This document shows, piece after piece, positions 1 through 11,278 of a DNA stretch of 64,000 nucleotides. A program made the position numbers and the translations under genes. A model generated the notes under the pieces. It saw nothing but the letters and a program-made list of their open reading frames with translations, did no database searches and was not told the DNA's origin. The DNA comes from Zygnema cylindricum (taxonomy: Eukaryota; Streptophyta; Zygnematophyceae; Zygnematales; Zygnemataceae). The stretch lies in assembly GCA_037447655.1 (NCBI GenBank), contig JBBHKE010003237.1, forward strand, positions 25,953 to 89,952, read 5' to 3'. Within the stretch, counting starts at the first letter, position 1, and each line of letters begins with the position of its first letter.

Positions 1-127
1 GTTCTAAAAAGGGACATGGATATACATGTACTGTGCAAAATTGAAAAAGGCAAATGAAACAGTGTTATACAGGCCAAGCTGGAAGTAGAGTCAATATCAT
101 AAGTGCTTTGCTAGCAATCCATCACGT

Positions 128-1570
128 GGAAATTCTATTTTCTTCGCTTTCGCACCTGACGAGGATGAGTCGTTGAGCTTCGCAGACCAAGAGGAAGCCG
201 AGTTATTTGCTATGGCAGCAGCAATGGAGGGTTCAAAGGATGCAGGCTGGATCATGGACACCAGAGCATCGTCCCACATGTGCTGGAACAAGGTCATTTT
301 TCAAACCTCAAACCGACTCCTCCAAAGAATATCTACTATGCATGCGACATTAGTGTTTAGATTTTAGCTCTTGGTGATGTATCTTTGATGGTAGATGTGG
401 GGGGGGGGAAACATGTCGAGAGGACTCTCCACAATGTGTTGTATGTACCAGATTTTAATAAGAATCTTTTTTTTACATCCTTGGTGGAAAGCAAGGGCTT
501 TGAAGTAATCCTTAAAGGTGGCAGACAGGTTGTTAGCAAGCTAGGCAAAGTTGCAGTAACAAATACTAGAGATGTAAGCAAGATGAATCGGATAGACATG
601 GCTGAATGTAAAGAAAATGATGTTTCATCTGAAAATGAGTTATGGCATAAAAGATTAGGTCATTAATTGTGACAGTCTGAACAAAATGAAGAAAATGGTG
701 AATGCAAGAAAGGTTTATGGTGTTTCTCTTACATCTAAGCCTCTCAAAACATGCGATGGATAATCACTAGGCAAGATCCACAGATTACCATTTCCCCAAG
801 AATCTGAACACAGATCAGAAAATGTTATGCAGCTCGTTCACTCAGATGTTCTTGATCCTTCCCAAGTGGCATCGGCGGGAGGTGTCCACTATATAGTCAA
901 GTTCACAGATGACTATTCTAGGTACACCAAAGTCTACTTTATGCAGCACAAGAGTGATTTGCTGACACACTTCAAACACTATAAAACATGGGCAGAAAAT
1001 CTCATGGAGTTCCGATATTGGCGTTGAGATCGGACAACGGAGGAGAATATACTTCAAATGAATTCGAACAGTTTCTCCTCCAAGAAGGTACTAGTCACAA
1101 TCTGACAGTTCCATATACGCCAAAACAAAATGGTGTTTCTGGGAGGTTAAATAAAACAGTGACAAAAGTGCTAGGTCCATGCTTGCAGATAAAAGTCTAG
1201 ATCTGAAATTCTGGGCCGAGGCACTTAACTGTGCAGTTTACATTAAAAATAGAATAACATCTAGATTTGTTAGCACTACACCTTATGAGTTGTTGACAAG
1301 GATGAAACCTGATGTTAGTCACTTTAAAGTATTTGGTAGCAAGTGTTTTATTTTAGATACGTCACAGGGTAGATGGAAAATGGAAGCACAGGGCTTACCA
1401 AGATTTTTTATGGGGTATGATGAGTATGCAAAAGGTATAAGAGTCGTTGTATTAGAGAAAAAGAAAGTAGTTGTTTCCAAGAGTATGCAAATTAAAGATG
1501 AAAAGGATTCAGTTGATATGTTTAGACAGACAGACACACGACAACAGCAACACCTCAAGAGTACGTAACT
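128..1570 (+). pseudogene. E1 pol, protease to integrase part (broken)
   Basis: The protease region reads GWIMDTRASSHMCWN near 250-290, where families normally have D-S/T-G-A, so the catalytic Gly is now Arg. The text FVPDF-like VLYVPDFNKNL (about 440) and ELWHKRLGH (637-666) mark the GAG-pre-integrase domain; the following Zn-binding CDGC reads CDG-stop near 755. The integrase core follows: HSDV near 838, RSDNGGEY near 1027, then NGVSGRLNKT near 1130. The third catalytic residue, normally Glu in NGV-x-ER, is Gly. Frames change several times. It is inactive and stops at the A1 insertion at 1621. Confidence 0.88.
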
Positions 1571-1621
1571 TGCCATCATACATAACGGTGTCTTTTCTTT
1601 CTCAGTCACCTACACTAGTAA

Positions 1622-2677
1622 TGTAGAAATTAATGGTCCGTTTTTAAGTATTTTCTAGGTCTAAATAGAAATATAGAAAACAGCCGAGGCTGTCTACCTC
1701 TAACTTCTCTCTCCAACTCTCAAACTTGTCGCAGTCACTGAGAAATTGGAAAGGGAGCTAGAGCCATGGCTACCTAGGCTATCTAGAGGTTTATGGGAAA
1801 TATATATTAGTTAGGGGTTTATTTAATAAAAGGTATGTGCCGGCCGCAGGATTTTATCCTGGTACCTTCCTGACGGGAGACAGCCGGTAGCCGGTAGCCT
1901 TAGCCGTTAAGTCTTTAACTAGTGTTAAGTACTATATTGTTCGATATTTAATTAAACATTATCAGATAGGATAATTCATTTCACTGTAATTGTTTACGGG
2001 ATACATAGATCCAGTAATGTAAAAGTATGGATTACGGTACGGATAAGAAACCAATACTGCGCATTTATTTCTTTAATGAAACGAATACCGCGCATGTATT
2101 TATTACGGCTACGATTAAATGTGAATTTAATCGGACGGCCAGAATTAACGCCGAGATCGCGGAAGAGGATTTCGGCGGTTTTTGGTCATCCCCACATCGG
2201 ATGACACGTGGCGGAATGACATTGGATCGCGGCATCTCAGAGGATTAATGGAGCGAAACCGGACATACCACTTGTCGACATTAGGGCCATGTCGTACAGT
2301 GTCTGTACAGAAAGTACACAGGCAACTGTACTTTTGTGTACGGAACTTTAATCTGATTCGATCCGCACATCAGTAGATAGAGTTTGTGAGAGAGATAGGA
2401 CTTAGAAAAATTAGGAGATAGGACCCTCTCTCCTATAGAGCTTCTGTACAAAAGGTCAACTTTGACCCTCCATAACTTACTGCTCAGGGGAGCAAATTCA
2501 GAGATTATTTTTGCTATCGACTAAAGGGAGTCTTGTCTTTACAAGGGTGAAGGTGGTTAGAGTTATTGTCTGCCAGGGTGGCAGTTGTTTTTGCTGAAAC
2601 ACAAAGGCGTCAGGGTTATCCTAGAGGCTTCTTGGAAGCTCTCCACTCTGAGGACTTATGGAGGTCTTAGAGTTTCA
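1622..2677 (+). repeat. A1 5' LTR (family A, 1056 bp)
   Basis: It starts TGTAGAAATTAATGG and ends GAGTTTCA. Family landmarks in order are TATTTTCTAGGTCT near the start, GTCGCAGTCACTGAGAAATT, GCTAGAGCCATGGCTACC, the antisense tRNA-like module (about 1838-1915), a G-box CACGTGG near 2205, the inverted repeat GTACAGAAAGTACA / TGTACTTTTGTGTAC (about 2306-2343), and the hairpins GACTAAAGGGAGTC (2519-2532) and CTGCCAGGGTGGCAG (2570-2584). The gag ATG is at 2658-2660, 20 bases before the LTR end. Confidence 0.95.
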
Positions 2678-3660
2678 TGTTATGGGCCCACCCTGTAGGG
2701 TACCAATCTTTAATGGAACTTGCTTCGTATACTGGGAAAGTATGATGATAGGAGCTCTATGCGAAAAAATGTTTTGGGGGATAGTGAGTGGACGGTTGGG
2801 GCGTCCAATAAGTCTTAGAATCCCTCCAGGGTTTGGAGGAAGCATATTCACCAGGAAAGAGGAACCACCTTCAACGGAGGAAACAAATGAAGGAGAGGTG
2901 GTGGACAAAGGAAAAGAGAAATATGCGACCACACTTATAGCAACGGGTTCGGCATTCATGTCACCTATTCGAAGGAACGAGGAGAATGATACTAAAACAT
3001 GGGACTTCAACAATATGGCGGCAAAGCACTTCATCCTATGCCATCTCACTCAAGGACTTGCATGTCCTCATTTGCAGGTAGAAAGGGCATCCGATCTTTT
3101 GATGGCTCTCATAGAGATGTAACGAAGAGGTACGATTCAGCAACAACAATTAGCTGATCAGAAAGTTAAGGAGTATGTATACAAAGGGGGGAAGATGTTG
3201 GATTTTTGCAATGAGCTTGCTACACTCTTCATGGAGCTAGAGAGTGCCGGAAAAGATTTTAGTGAAAAAGAAAAGGTTAATTGTTTACTCAGGAAGTTAC
3301 CCGATGAGTTCGAGAACATAGTCAACCGTGTGCAAGACTTGCTGGACTCAAGGTGGATATGGAACTCAGGAGTAGAGATGACTCTCGTTCGGGAAATACG
3401 ATTGAGATCCAAAGGGGAGGAATGACTAAGCAAGCCTTCGCAGCTACGATCGATTGGGGGAACAAGGATTCCCGAAGACCGGTCGAAAACTAAAGGGGGA
3501 GGAAGCAGAAAAATCAAACCGATGCGTTCGGACCAAGGGCTCCCAAAGGATTATGTCATTTTTGTAAGAAACCGGGGCACTATATGGCGGAGTGCACTAA
3601 GCTAACCGAGCTTCGGTTAAAGGAGGGGCAGACCCGTGGAACCGCGAGATGTAAAAAAAT
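2658..3660 (+). pseudogene. A1 gag (broken)
   Basis: Gag, the capsid/nucleocapsid protein of a Copia element. The ATG is inside the LTR. The N-terminus has the gag signature P-I-F-N-G-T..YWESMM, followed by Q-rich SGTIQQQQLADQK-like and LPDEFENIVNRVQDL helical parts. One in-frame TAA interrupts at 3120-3122, and a small deletion near 3390 shifts the frame. A CCHC zinc knuckle (CHFC..PGHYMAEC, 3554-3595) is still intact and would bind genomic RNA. It is inactive as a whole; the identity is clear from the homologous copies in A2 and A3. Confidence 0.9.
2678..2692 (+). other. A1 primer-binding site, half-tRNA initiator Met type
   Basis: TGTTATGGGCCCACC directly follows the LTR. It matches the complement of the plant tRNAi-Met anticodon arm (GGTTATGGGCCCACC) at 14 of 15 bases. 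The same bases are read as gag codons for Val-Met-Gly-Pro-Pro. Confidence 0.85.
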
Positions 3661-3666
3661 GCCCTT

Positions 3667-4860
3667 GTGACACAGGTGCATGAGGCAGAATCCGAAGATG
3701 AGGACGATGAGCTCCTATTGGATGAGGAGTTGGAGGAGAAAAACGAGGTCAAAATTCCACGAAGGCATAAATGTGCTTACAGAGGATTGAAAGGTGAATC
3801 AGGTTGGATTATAGATTCAGGTGCCTCCATGCACATGTGTAAGGATAAGCACCTGTTCACTAAGATAAGCAAGATTCCCACCGTAGAGATAGAGTACGGG
3901 GATGGGAGGATAGTCACTACTACTCTTGTAAGATCGGAGATCTGAAAGTGTTAGTAAAAGGAAAGACATCTATAGTAACATTCTTCGATAAATTTTTTAT
4001 TCCGGAAACAAAAACCTCATCTCTACATCTGTATTAGACGATAAGGGTTTTTTCACTAATATTAGGGAAGGAGTCTTTACTGCTAGTTTTGAGGAGGAGG
4101 TCTATTTCATTGTTGAGAAGGTAGCTAAGGGATGTTTAGGCTAATTTAAAGTAATGAAAAAAAGAAAATTTATTATGCTGGTGTTCATGATATTATGATG
4201 TGGCATAAGAGGCTTGGGCATGTGAGTCTAGACAAGTTAAGAGAGATGAAAAAGATGGGAGTGGTGGAAGGGATTAAGTTCAATGAGAGTTGATTGTAGT
4301 GGATGTGCTCAAGGTAAAACACACAGATTACCCTTTCCTAAAACAACCACTTTTAAGGGAGAAAAAATTCTAGATCTAGTACACACAGATATTTGGGGAC
4401 CGGCTAAAGTGCCCTTACCGGGGGGGAAGAGATTTTTGATGACTATCATTGATGATTGGTCTCGGTATTCTCACGTGTATTTGTTGAAAAACAAGTCAGA
4501 AGCTCAGGATTGATTTAGACAATATAAAGCATGGAGCGAAAAACTCCATGAAACTCCAATTAAGAGAGTAAGGAGTGAGAATGGTGGAGAGTATACTTTT
4601 TACTAGTTTGAGGATTTTCTGAGGGAAGATGGAGTCCAACACCAAAAGACAGTCCCAGAAAACTCGGAACAAAATGGGGTAGCTGAAAGGTTAAATAGAA
4701 CACTAAGTGATAGTGCTAGAAGTATGTTGCTAGATAAAAAGATAGGAAAAAGGTTTTGGGAAGAAACAATGAACTATGCTAATTACCTCAAAAATAGAGT
4801 TCTTACTTCAGCTATAAAAGATCAAACACCTTATGAGAGATGGACAGGCCGGAAACCAAA
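3667..4860 (+). pseudogene. A1 pol, protease to integrase (5' part)
   Basis: An acidic linker (ESEDEDDELLLDEELEE) precedes a protease with the intact active-site triad D-S-G-A (3813-3824). Frameshifts follow near 3940. GAG-pre-integrase WHKRLGHV is at about 4201, with CSGCAQGKTHRLPFPK near 4295. The integrase core has HTDIWGP near 4381 and NGVAERLNRT near 4675, which keeps the catalytic Glu. The central RSDNGGEY reads RSENGGEY, so the middle Asp is lost. The frame is cut at 4860 by A2 and resumes at 11279. Confidence 0.88.
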
Positions 4861-5902
4861 TGTAGAAACTAATGGTTTTAAAGTATTTTCTAGGTCTGAA
4901 TAGACATAAAGAAGATGAGGCAGTCTACCTCTAACTTCTCTCTCCAACTCTCAAACTTGTGGCAGTCACTGAGAAATCGGAGAGGAAGCTAGAGCCATGG
5001 CTACCTAGGCTATCTTGAGGTTTACGGAAAATTTATACTAGTTAAGGGATTATTTACTAAAAAGTATATGCCAGCAACAGGATTTGATCCTGGTACCTGT
5101 CGTCCGACAACCAGAAATAGCCGGTAGCTTTAGCCGTTAAGTCTAGCAGTAGTGTTACGTATTATATAGTACGATTTTTAGTTAAACATTAAAACGTAGG
5201 TTAAATCATTTAACTGTAACTGTTTACGGTATACATAGATTCGGTATAAGTACGGAATACGGTACATGCACGAAATCAATACCGCGCATTTATTTCGTAA
5301 GTGAAACGAATACCGCGCATGTATTTATTACGGGTACGATTAAATTAGATTCAAATCGGACGGCCGTAATTAGCGCCGAGATCGCGGAAGAAGATTTCAG
5401 CGGTTTGTGGCCATCGCCACATCGGATGACGCATGGCAAAATTTCATTGGATCGTGGAATCTCCGGACATTATGGCACCGAATCTGGATATGATATGTGT
5501 CGACATTTGGGCCATGTCCTACAATGCATGTACATAAAGTACACCGGCAGCTGTACTTTTGCGTACGGAATTGTATTCTGATTGGTTCCGTACATCAGTA
5601 GATAGAGTCTGTGAGAGAGATAGGACTTAGAAAAATTAGGAGATACGACCCTCTCTCCCAGAGAGCTTCTGTACAAAAGGTCAAATTTGACCCTCCATAA
5701 CTTACTGCTTAGGTGAGCAAATTCAGAGATTAATTTTGCTATCGACTCAAGGGAGTCTTGCCTTCACAGGGGTGCAGGTGGTCAGACTTTTTGTCTGCCA
5801 GGGTGGCAGGTATTTTTGCTGAAACTCAAAGGGGTCAGGATTATCCTAAAGGCTTCTTGGAAGCTGTCCACTCTGAGGACTTATGGAGGTCTCAGAGTTT
5901 CA
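4861..5902 (+). repeat. A2 5' LTR (family A, 1042 bp)
   Basis: It starts TGTAGAAACTAATGG and ends GAGTTTCA, with the same landmarks as the A1 LTR. These include the antisense tRNA-like module near 5075-5145, a GTAC inverted repeat near 5530-5570, the hairpin GACTCAAGGGAGTC near 5744, and CTGCCAGGGTGGCAG near 5795. The gag ATG at 5884-5886 is 20 bases before the end. Confidence 0.95.
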
Positions 5903-7375
5903 GGTTATGGGCCCACCCTATAGGGTACGAATCTTTAATAGAACTGGATTCATATACTGGGAAAGTATGATGATAGGAGCTCTATAAGGAAAAAGGTTTT
6001 GGGGGATAGTGAGTGGACGGCTGAGGCGTCCATCATGTCTTGGAATTCCTCCAAGGTTTGGAGGAAGCAGATTCACCAGGAAAGAAGATCCACCTTCACG
6101 GAGGAAACAAAAGAAGGAGAGGTGGTAGACAAAGGAAAGGAGAAGGAGGCGACCACACCAATAACAACTGGTTTAGCATTCATGTCACCTATTCCGAGGA
6201 ACGAGGAGAATGATACTGAAACCTCAGACTTCAACAATATAGCGGCAAAGCAGTTCATCGTACGCCATCTCACTCAAAGACTTGCATGTCCTCATTTGCA
6301 GGTAGAAAGGGCATCTGATCTTTGGATGGCTCTCATAGAGATGTACCGAAGTGGTACGATTCAGCAACAACAGTTGGGTGATCAGAAAGTTAAAGAGTAT
6401 GTATACAAAGGGGGAATTATGTTCGATTTTTGCAATGAGCTTGGTACACTCTTCATGGAGCTAGAGAGTGCGGGAAAAGATTTTAGTGAAAAAGAAAAGG
6501 TTAACTGTTTACTGATGAAGTTACTTGATGAGTTCGAGAACATAGTCAACCGTGTGCAAGACTTGCCGGACTCAAGGTGGATATGGAACTTAGTGGTAGG
6601 GATGATTCTCGTTCGGGAGAATACGATTGAGATTCGAAGAGGAGGAAAGAGTGGCCAAGCCTTGGCAACTGCAACCGATTGGAGGAACAAGGATTTCTGG
6701 AAACCGGTCGGAAACTATCGGGGGAGGGAGCAGAAAAATCAGACCGACGAGTTCGGACCAAGGGCTCCCAAAGGTTTATGTCATCTTTGTAAGGAACCTG
6801 GGCACTATATGGCAAAGTGCACTAAGCTAACCGAGCTTCGATTAAAAGAGGGGCAGACCGGTGGTACCCTGAGAGGAAAGAAAAAGGCCCTTGTGACACA
6901 GGTACATGAGGCGGAATCCGAGGACGAGGAGGATGAGCTTCTTTTGGATGAGGAGTTGGAGGCGGAAAACGAGGTCGAAATACCACGAAGGCAGAAATGT
7001 GCTTACGGTGGATTGAAAGGTGAAGCAGGCTGGATTGTAGTTTCAGGTGCCTCCATGCACATGTGTAAGGATAGGCACGTGTTCACTAAGATAAGAAATA
7101 TTCCTACCGTAGAGATAGAGTACAGGGATGAAATGATAGTCACCACTACTCTTGTAGGATCGGTAGATTTGAAAGTGTTAGTAGAAGGAAAGACATCCAT
7201 AGTAACATTCTCCGATGTATTGTTTAATCCGGAGCTGAAAAAAACCTCATCTCTACATCCGTATTACATGATAAGGGTTTTTTTACTAGCACTAGGGAAG
7301 GAGTTTTTACTGCTAGTCTTGAGGAGTATGTCTATTTCATTGGTGAGAAAGGTAGCCAAGGGATATTTAGGCTGA
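5884..7375 (+). pseudogene. A2 gag-protease (mostly open, inactivated)
   Basis: From the LTR-borne ATG the frame reads about 36 codons to a TAA near 5987; a long open stretch then runs 5999-7375 (458 codons). It covers most of Gag: helical region, CCHC knuckle CHLCKEPGHYMAKC (6779-6820), and an acidic Glu/Asp linker. The protease active site reads V-S-G-A: the catalytic Asp is Val (7040-7042), so the enzyme would be dead. The reading shifts near 7235. Confidence 0.9.
5903..5917 (+). other. A2 primer-binding site, half-tRNA initiator Met type
   Basis: GGTTATGGGCCCACC follows the LTR with no gap. It is a 15/15 complement of the plant tRNAi-Met anticodon arm (5'-GGTGGGCCCATAACC). Confidence 0.9.
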
Positions 7376-8345
7376 TTTTAAGTAATGAAACAAATAAACT
7401 TTATTTTCTTGGTGGTCATGATATTATGATGTGGCATAAGAGGCTTGGGCATGTGAATCTAGATAAGTTCAGAGAGATGAAAAAGATGGGAGTGGAAGAA
7501 GGGATTCAGTTTAGTGAGAGTGATAATATAAGTGATTGTAGTGGATGTGCTCAAGGTAAAGCACACAGATTACCCTTTCCCAAAACAACCACCTTTAAGG
7601 GAGAAAAAATTCTAGATTTAGGACGCACAGATATTTGGGGACCGGCTAAAGTGCCCTCACCGGGGGGGAAGAGATTTATGATGACTATCACCGATGATTG
7701 GTCTCGGTATTCCAGGGTGTATTTTTTGAAAAACAAGTCAAAAGCTCAAGATTGTTTTAGACAATATAAAACATAGAGCAAAAAACTCAATGAAACTTCA
7801 ATCAAGAGAGTAAGGAGTGACAATGGTGGAGAGTATACTTCTAACCAGTTTGAGGATTTTCTGAGGGAAGATAGAGTCCAACACGAAAAGACAGTTCCAG
7901 AAAACTCGAAACAGAATGGGGTAGCTGAAAGGATAAATAGAACACTAAGTGATAGTGATAGAAGTATGTTGTCAGATAAGAAGATAGGAAAAAGGTTTTG
8001 GGCAGAAACAATAAACAGTGCTAATTACCTCAAAAATGTGTTCTTACTTCAACTATAAAAGATCAAACACCTTATGAGAGATGGACAGGCCGGAAACTAG
8101 ACTTATCTCACTTAAAGGTTTTCGGCAGTCAAGTATTCAGTCTAGATACAGATCGGTCTAATTAGAAGCTAGATCCTAAAGGAAAACCGGGATACTTATA
8201 AGGATATGATGAGGATGTTAAAGGGTATAGAGTTTATGATCTAAAAAAGGAAGATATAATCTTAGTAAAACATCTAGTAGTTATGGATGAAGGAAAGTCT
8301 GTGGATCCCTTCAAATATACAAAGTCAGTAAAAATCAGATTTGAG
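7376..8345 (+). pseudogene. A2 integrase region (broken)
   Basis: GAG-pre-integrase MMWHKRLGHVNLDK starts at 7426, and the Zn motif CSGCAQGKAHRLPFPK is at about 7540. The core runs GRTDIWGP, TDDWSRYSRVYF, then RSDNGGEYTS (about 7815) and NGVAERINRT (about 7915). Asp, Asp and Glu can still be read, but in-frame stops (for instance TAG near 7775) and a 2-base loss near 8035 break it. The C-terminal part continues to about 8345. Confidence 0.87.
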
Positions 8346-10205
8346 TGAGAATATTCCGATGACTTTGAGCTCCCTAACTATCCGGGTTTTAGAGAAGATG
8401 ACATTCTTGCAGATACAAATCAGACCGAAAAGAACTCGGCTGTGGAAACTCTAGTGACAACTCTACCTGAAGCGGAAGACCCGGTGGAAATTGATTCGGA
8501 ATCAAGGGATAAGGGAGAAGCCGAGTTTGTTCGAAAGAATCCACGAGAACAATCTATTCCGGCCTCAGATTTTGAGGGGGGAAGGAGAAGTAGCAAAAGA
8601 TTGTAAGAAAAATAGGTTAATAACAAGGTAACTAAACTATCTCATCAAGATGAACCTCAAACTTATGGAGAGGCGATGACTTGTCCAGAAAGAAACTGGT
8701 GGAAGATAGCCATCAATGAGGAGATGGCCTCTATTATGGCAGCCGATACTTGGGAGCTGGTGGATTGTCCACTAACCGAAAACAAATCGGTTGTAAGTGG
8801 GTTTTCAAATTAAAACTGAACCCAGATAGCACAATCGAGCGCTACAAGGCTCGATTAGTGGCAAAGGGATTTACACAAAAGTAGGGAATTGACTACGAGG
8901 AAACCTTTGCCCCAGTCATCAGATTTCCCTATGTTCGCATACTTCTCACTCTGGCAGCAGCGTAAGACATGGAAGTGCACCACATGGACATCAAGACAAC
9001 CTTTTTGCATGGAGAATTGGAAGAGGAGATCTTCATGCGAGAACCCGAAGGGTTTGTGAAGGAAGGAGAGGAGAGTAAGGTATGCCGGTTGATTAAATCT
9101 CTTTATGGTTTGAAACAGGCACCTCGACAATGGAATAAGAAGCTTGATGAGTTTCTTACCGGTCTTGGATATATTCGGATCAGCTCAGATCACTCAATCT
9201 ATGTTTTCGAAGATGAGGAAGGTTTTATATGTATTGCAATTTATGTTGATGATTTGCTTGTTTTAAGTAAATCAATGGAAAAAATTAACAAACTGAAAAC
9301 CGATCTTAAGGGGAGATTTGAAATGAAGTATATGGGAGAAGCAAGATATATTTTGGGAATTCAAGTAGAGAGAGACCGAAAAAGGAAAATTATAAGACTG
9401 ACTCAAAAGGAAGTAATACGGAACATGCTTGAAAAATTTCAAATAGATAAAGCTAATAGTTGTACAACTCCAATGGAGTTGAAAAAGGGAAGTGAGGGGA
9501 GTGAGGAAGAGGAGTCATAGTCTTAGACGAGGAATTATCTCCTGATGAACAGAAGTTCATGCAGACTATTCCTTACAGGCAAGTAGTGGGAAGTCTGATC
9601 TGTTTTAATGAATTGTACCCGGCCGGATTAAGCTGCAGCTGTAGGAGTGCTGAGTAGAAGTCTAAATGCTCCCATTAAGAAGGATTGGGAGGCAGCTAAG
9701 AGAGTCCTTAGATATTTGATAGGAAATAGGGTTCTATGGTTGCATTTGGGTGGGGAGAATACTGACATCACTACTTCGAGTGATGCCAGTTATGGTGATG
9801 CTCCGATGAGGAGATGCACTTCTGGATATGTATTATATGTGGGTGATGGGGCTTGCTGTTCGAGTAGCAAACAACAAAAGCTTATTGCTCAGTCCACCAT
9901 GGAGGCTGAGTATATGGCCTCTTGCTCTGCTGTAAAATAATTGATGTGGGTCAAGTCTTTGCTTGGTGAGCTTGGTCACCTTAAGAGTGGTGTGCAGAAA
10001 ATATTTTGTGATAATCAGGCATCAATCGCTATTTCTACCAATCCTAAACATCATTTTAAAGCTAAACACATGGACATCAGACTCAGCTTTGTTAGAGAGA
10101 AAGTTGAAAAAAAAAAATCAGTTTAGAGAACAGACCAGATAGTGAGATGGTCTGTGCCTTCCCCTAAACTAATTTTCTGCAGGGAGAAGTGCGGTCTGAA
10201 ATTAA
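8346..10205 (+). pseudogene. A2 reverse transcriptase and RNase H (broken)
   Basis: RT starts in the linker near 8640 (SHQDEPQTYGEAMTC). It shows [20 protein letters not shown], then the catalytic YVDD at 9242-9253 inside an open stretch 8969-9520. RNase H shows TSSDASYGDAPMRRCTSGY near 9775, MEAEYMASCSAVK near 9900 and the catalytic FCDNQASIAI near 10000. Stops occur near 8585, 8880, 8962, 9518, 9940 and 10124. The region ends with the tail LIFCREKCGLKLKID. Confidence 0.9.
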
Positions 10206-10216
10206 AGATTGACTAG

Positions 10217-10229
10217 AAAATAAGGGGAG
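10217..10229 (+). other. A2 polypurine tract
   Basis: AAAATAAGGGGAG lies immediately upstream of the 3' LTR. The same tract precedes the 3' LTRs of A1, A3, A4 and C1. It is the expected plus-strand primer. Confidence 0.9.
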
Positions 10230-11278
10230 TGTAGAAATTAATGGTCCATTTATAGTATTTTCTAGGTCTAATATAGAAAGAAGCCGAGGCAGTCTACCTC
10301 TAACTTCTTTCTCCAACTCTCAAACTTGTCGCAGTCACTGAGAAATTGGAGAGGGAGCTAGAGCCATGGCTACCTAGGCTATCCAGAGGTTTACGGGAAA
10401 TTTATATTAGTTAAAGGGTTTATTTTATCTAAAAGGTATGTGCCGGCCACAGGATTTGATACTTGTACCTACCGGCCTGTAGACAGCAGATAGCAGGTAG
10501 CATTAGCCGTTAAGTCTAAGACTAGTATTACGTAGTATATAGTTTGATATTTATTTAAACATGTATACGTAGGATTAATCATTTAACTGTAATTTATTAC
10601 GGGATACATAGATTCGGTAATGTGTAAGGTACGGATTACGGTACGGACAGGAAATCAATACCGCGCATTTATTTTTTAAGTGAAACGAATGTCGCGCATG
10701 TATTTATTACGGCTACGATTAAATCCGCATTTAATCGGACGGCCGGAATTAGCGCCGAGATCGCGAAAGAAAATTTCGGCGGTTTGTGGGCATCGCTACA
10801 TCGGATGACACGTGGCGAAATTACATTGGATCGTGGAATCTCCGGAGATTATGGCACCAATCCGGATATGACATGTGTCGACATTTAGGCCATGTCGTAC
10901 AATGTCCGTACATAAAGTACACCGGCAGCTGTACTTTTGCGTACGGAACTGTATTCTAATTGGTTCTGTACATAAGTAGATAGAGTCTGTGAGAGAGATA
11001 GGACTTAGAAAAATTAGGAGATAGGACCCTCTCTCCCAGAGAGCTTCTGTACAAAAGGTCAACATTGACCCTCCATAACTTACTGCTCAGGGGAGAAAAT
11101 TCAGAGATTCTTTTTGCTATAGACTCAAGGGAGTCTTGCCTTCACAAGGGTGCAGGTGGTCAGAGTTTTTGTGTGCCAGGGAGGCAGTTAGTTTGCTGAA
11201 ACACAAGGGGTCAGGATTATCCTAGAGGCTTCTTAGAAGCTATCCACTCTGAGGACTTATGGAGGTCTCAGAGTTTCA
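10230..11278 (+). repeat. A2 3' LTR (family A, 1049 bp)
   Basis: It starts TGTAGAAATTAATGG, ends GAGTTTCA, and is followed by the duplicated CCAAA and the rest of the A1 integrase. The antisense T-arm-like hairpin is at about 10441-10480. Confidence 0.95.

Larger units (their letters stand above)
4861..11278 (+). mobile_element. Copia element A2, nested in A1
   Basis: A complete-length element (6418 bp) with LTRs 4861-5902 and 10230-11278 and the duplication CCAAA at 4856-4860 and 11279-11283. The A1 integrase reads continuously across the two flanks. It has gag, protease, integrase, RT and RNase H, a primer-binding site and a polypurine tract. Several stops and the loss of the protease Asp make it inactive. 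Confidence 0.96.
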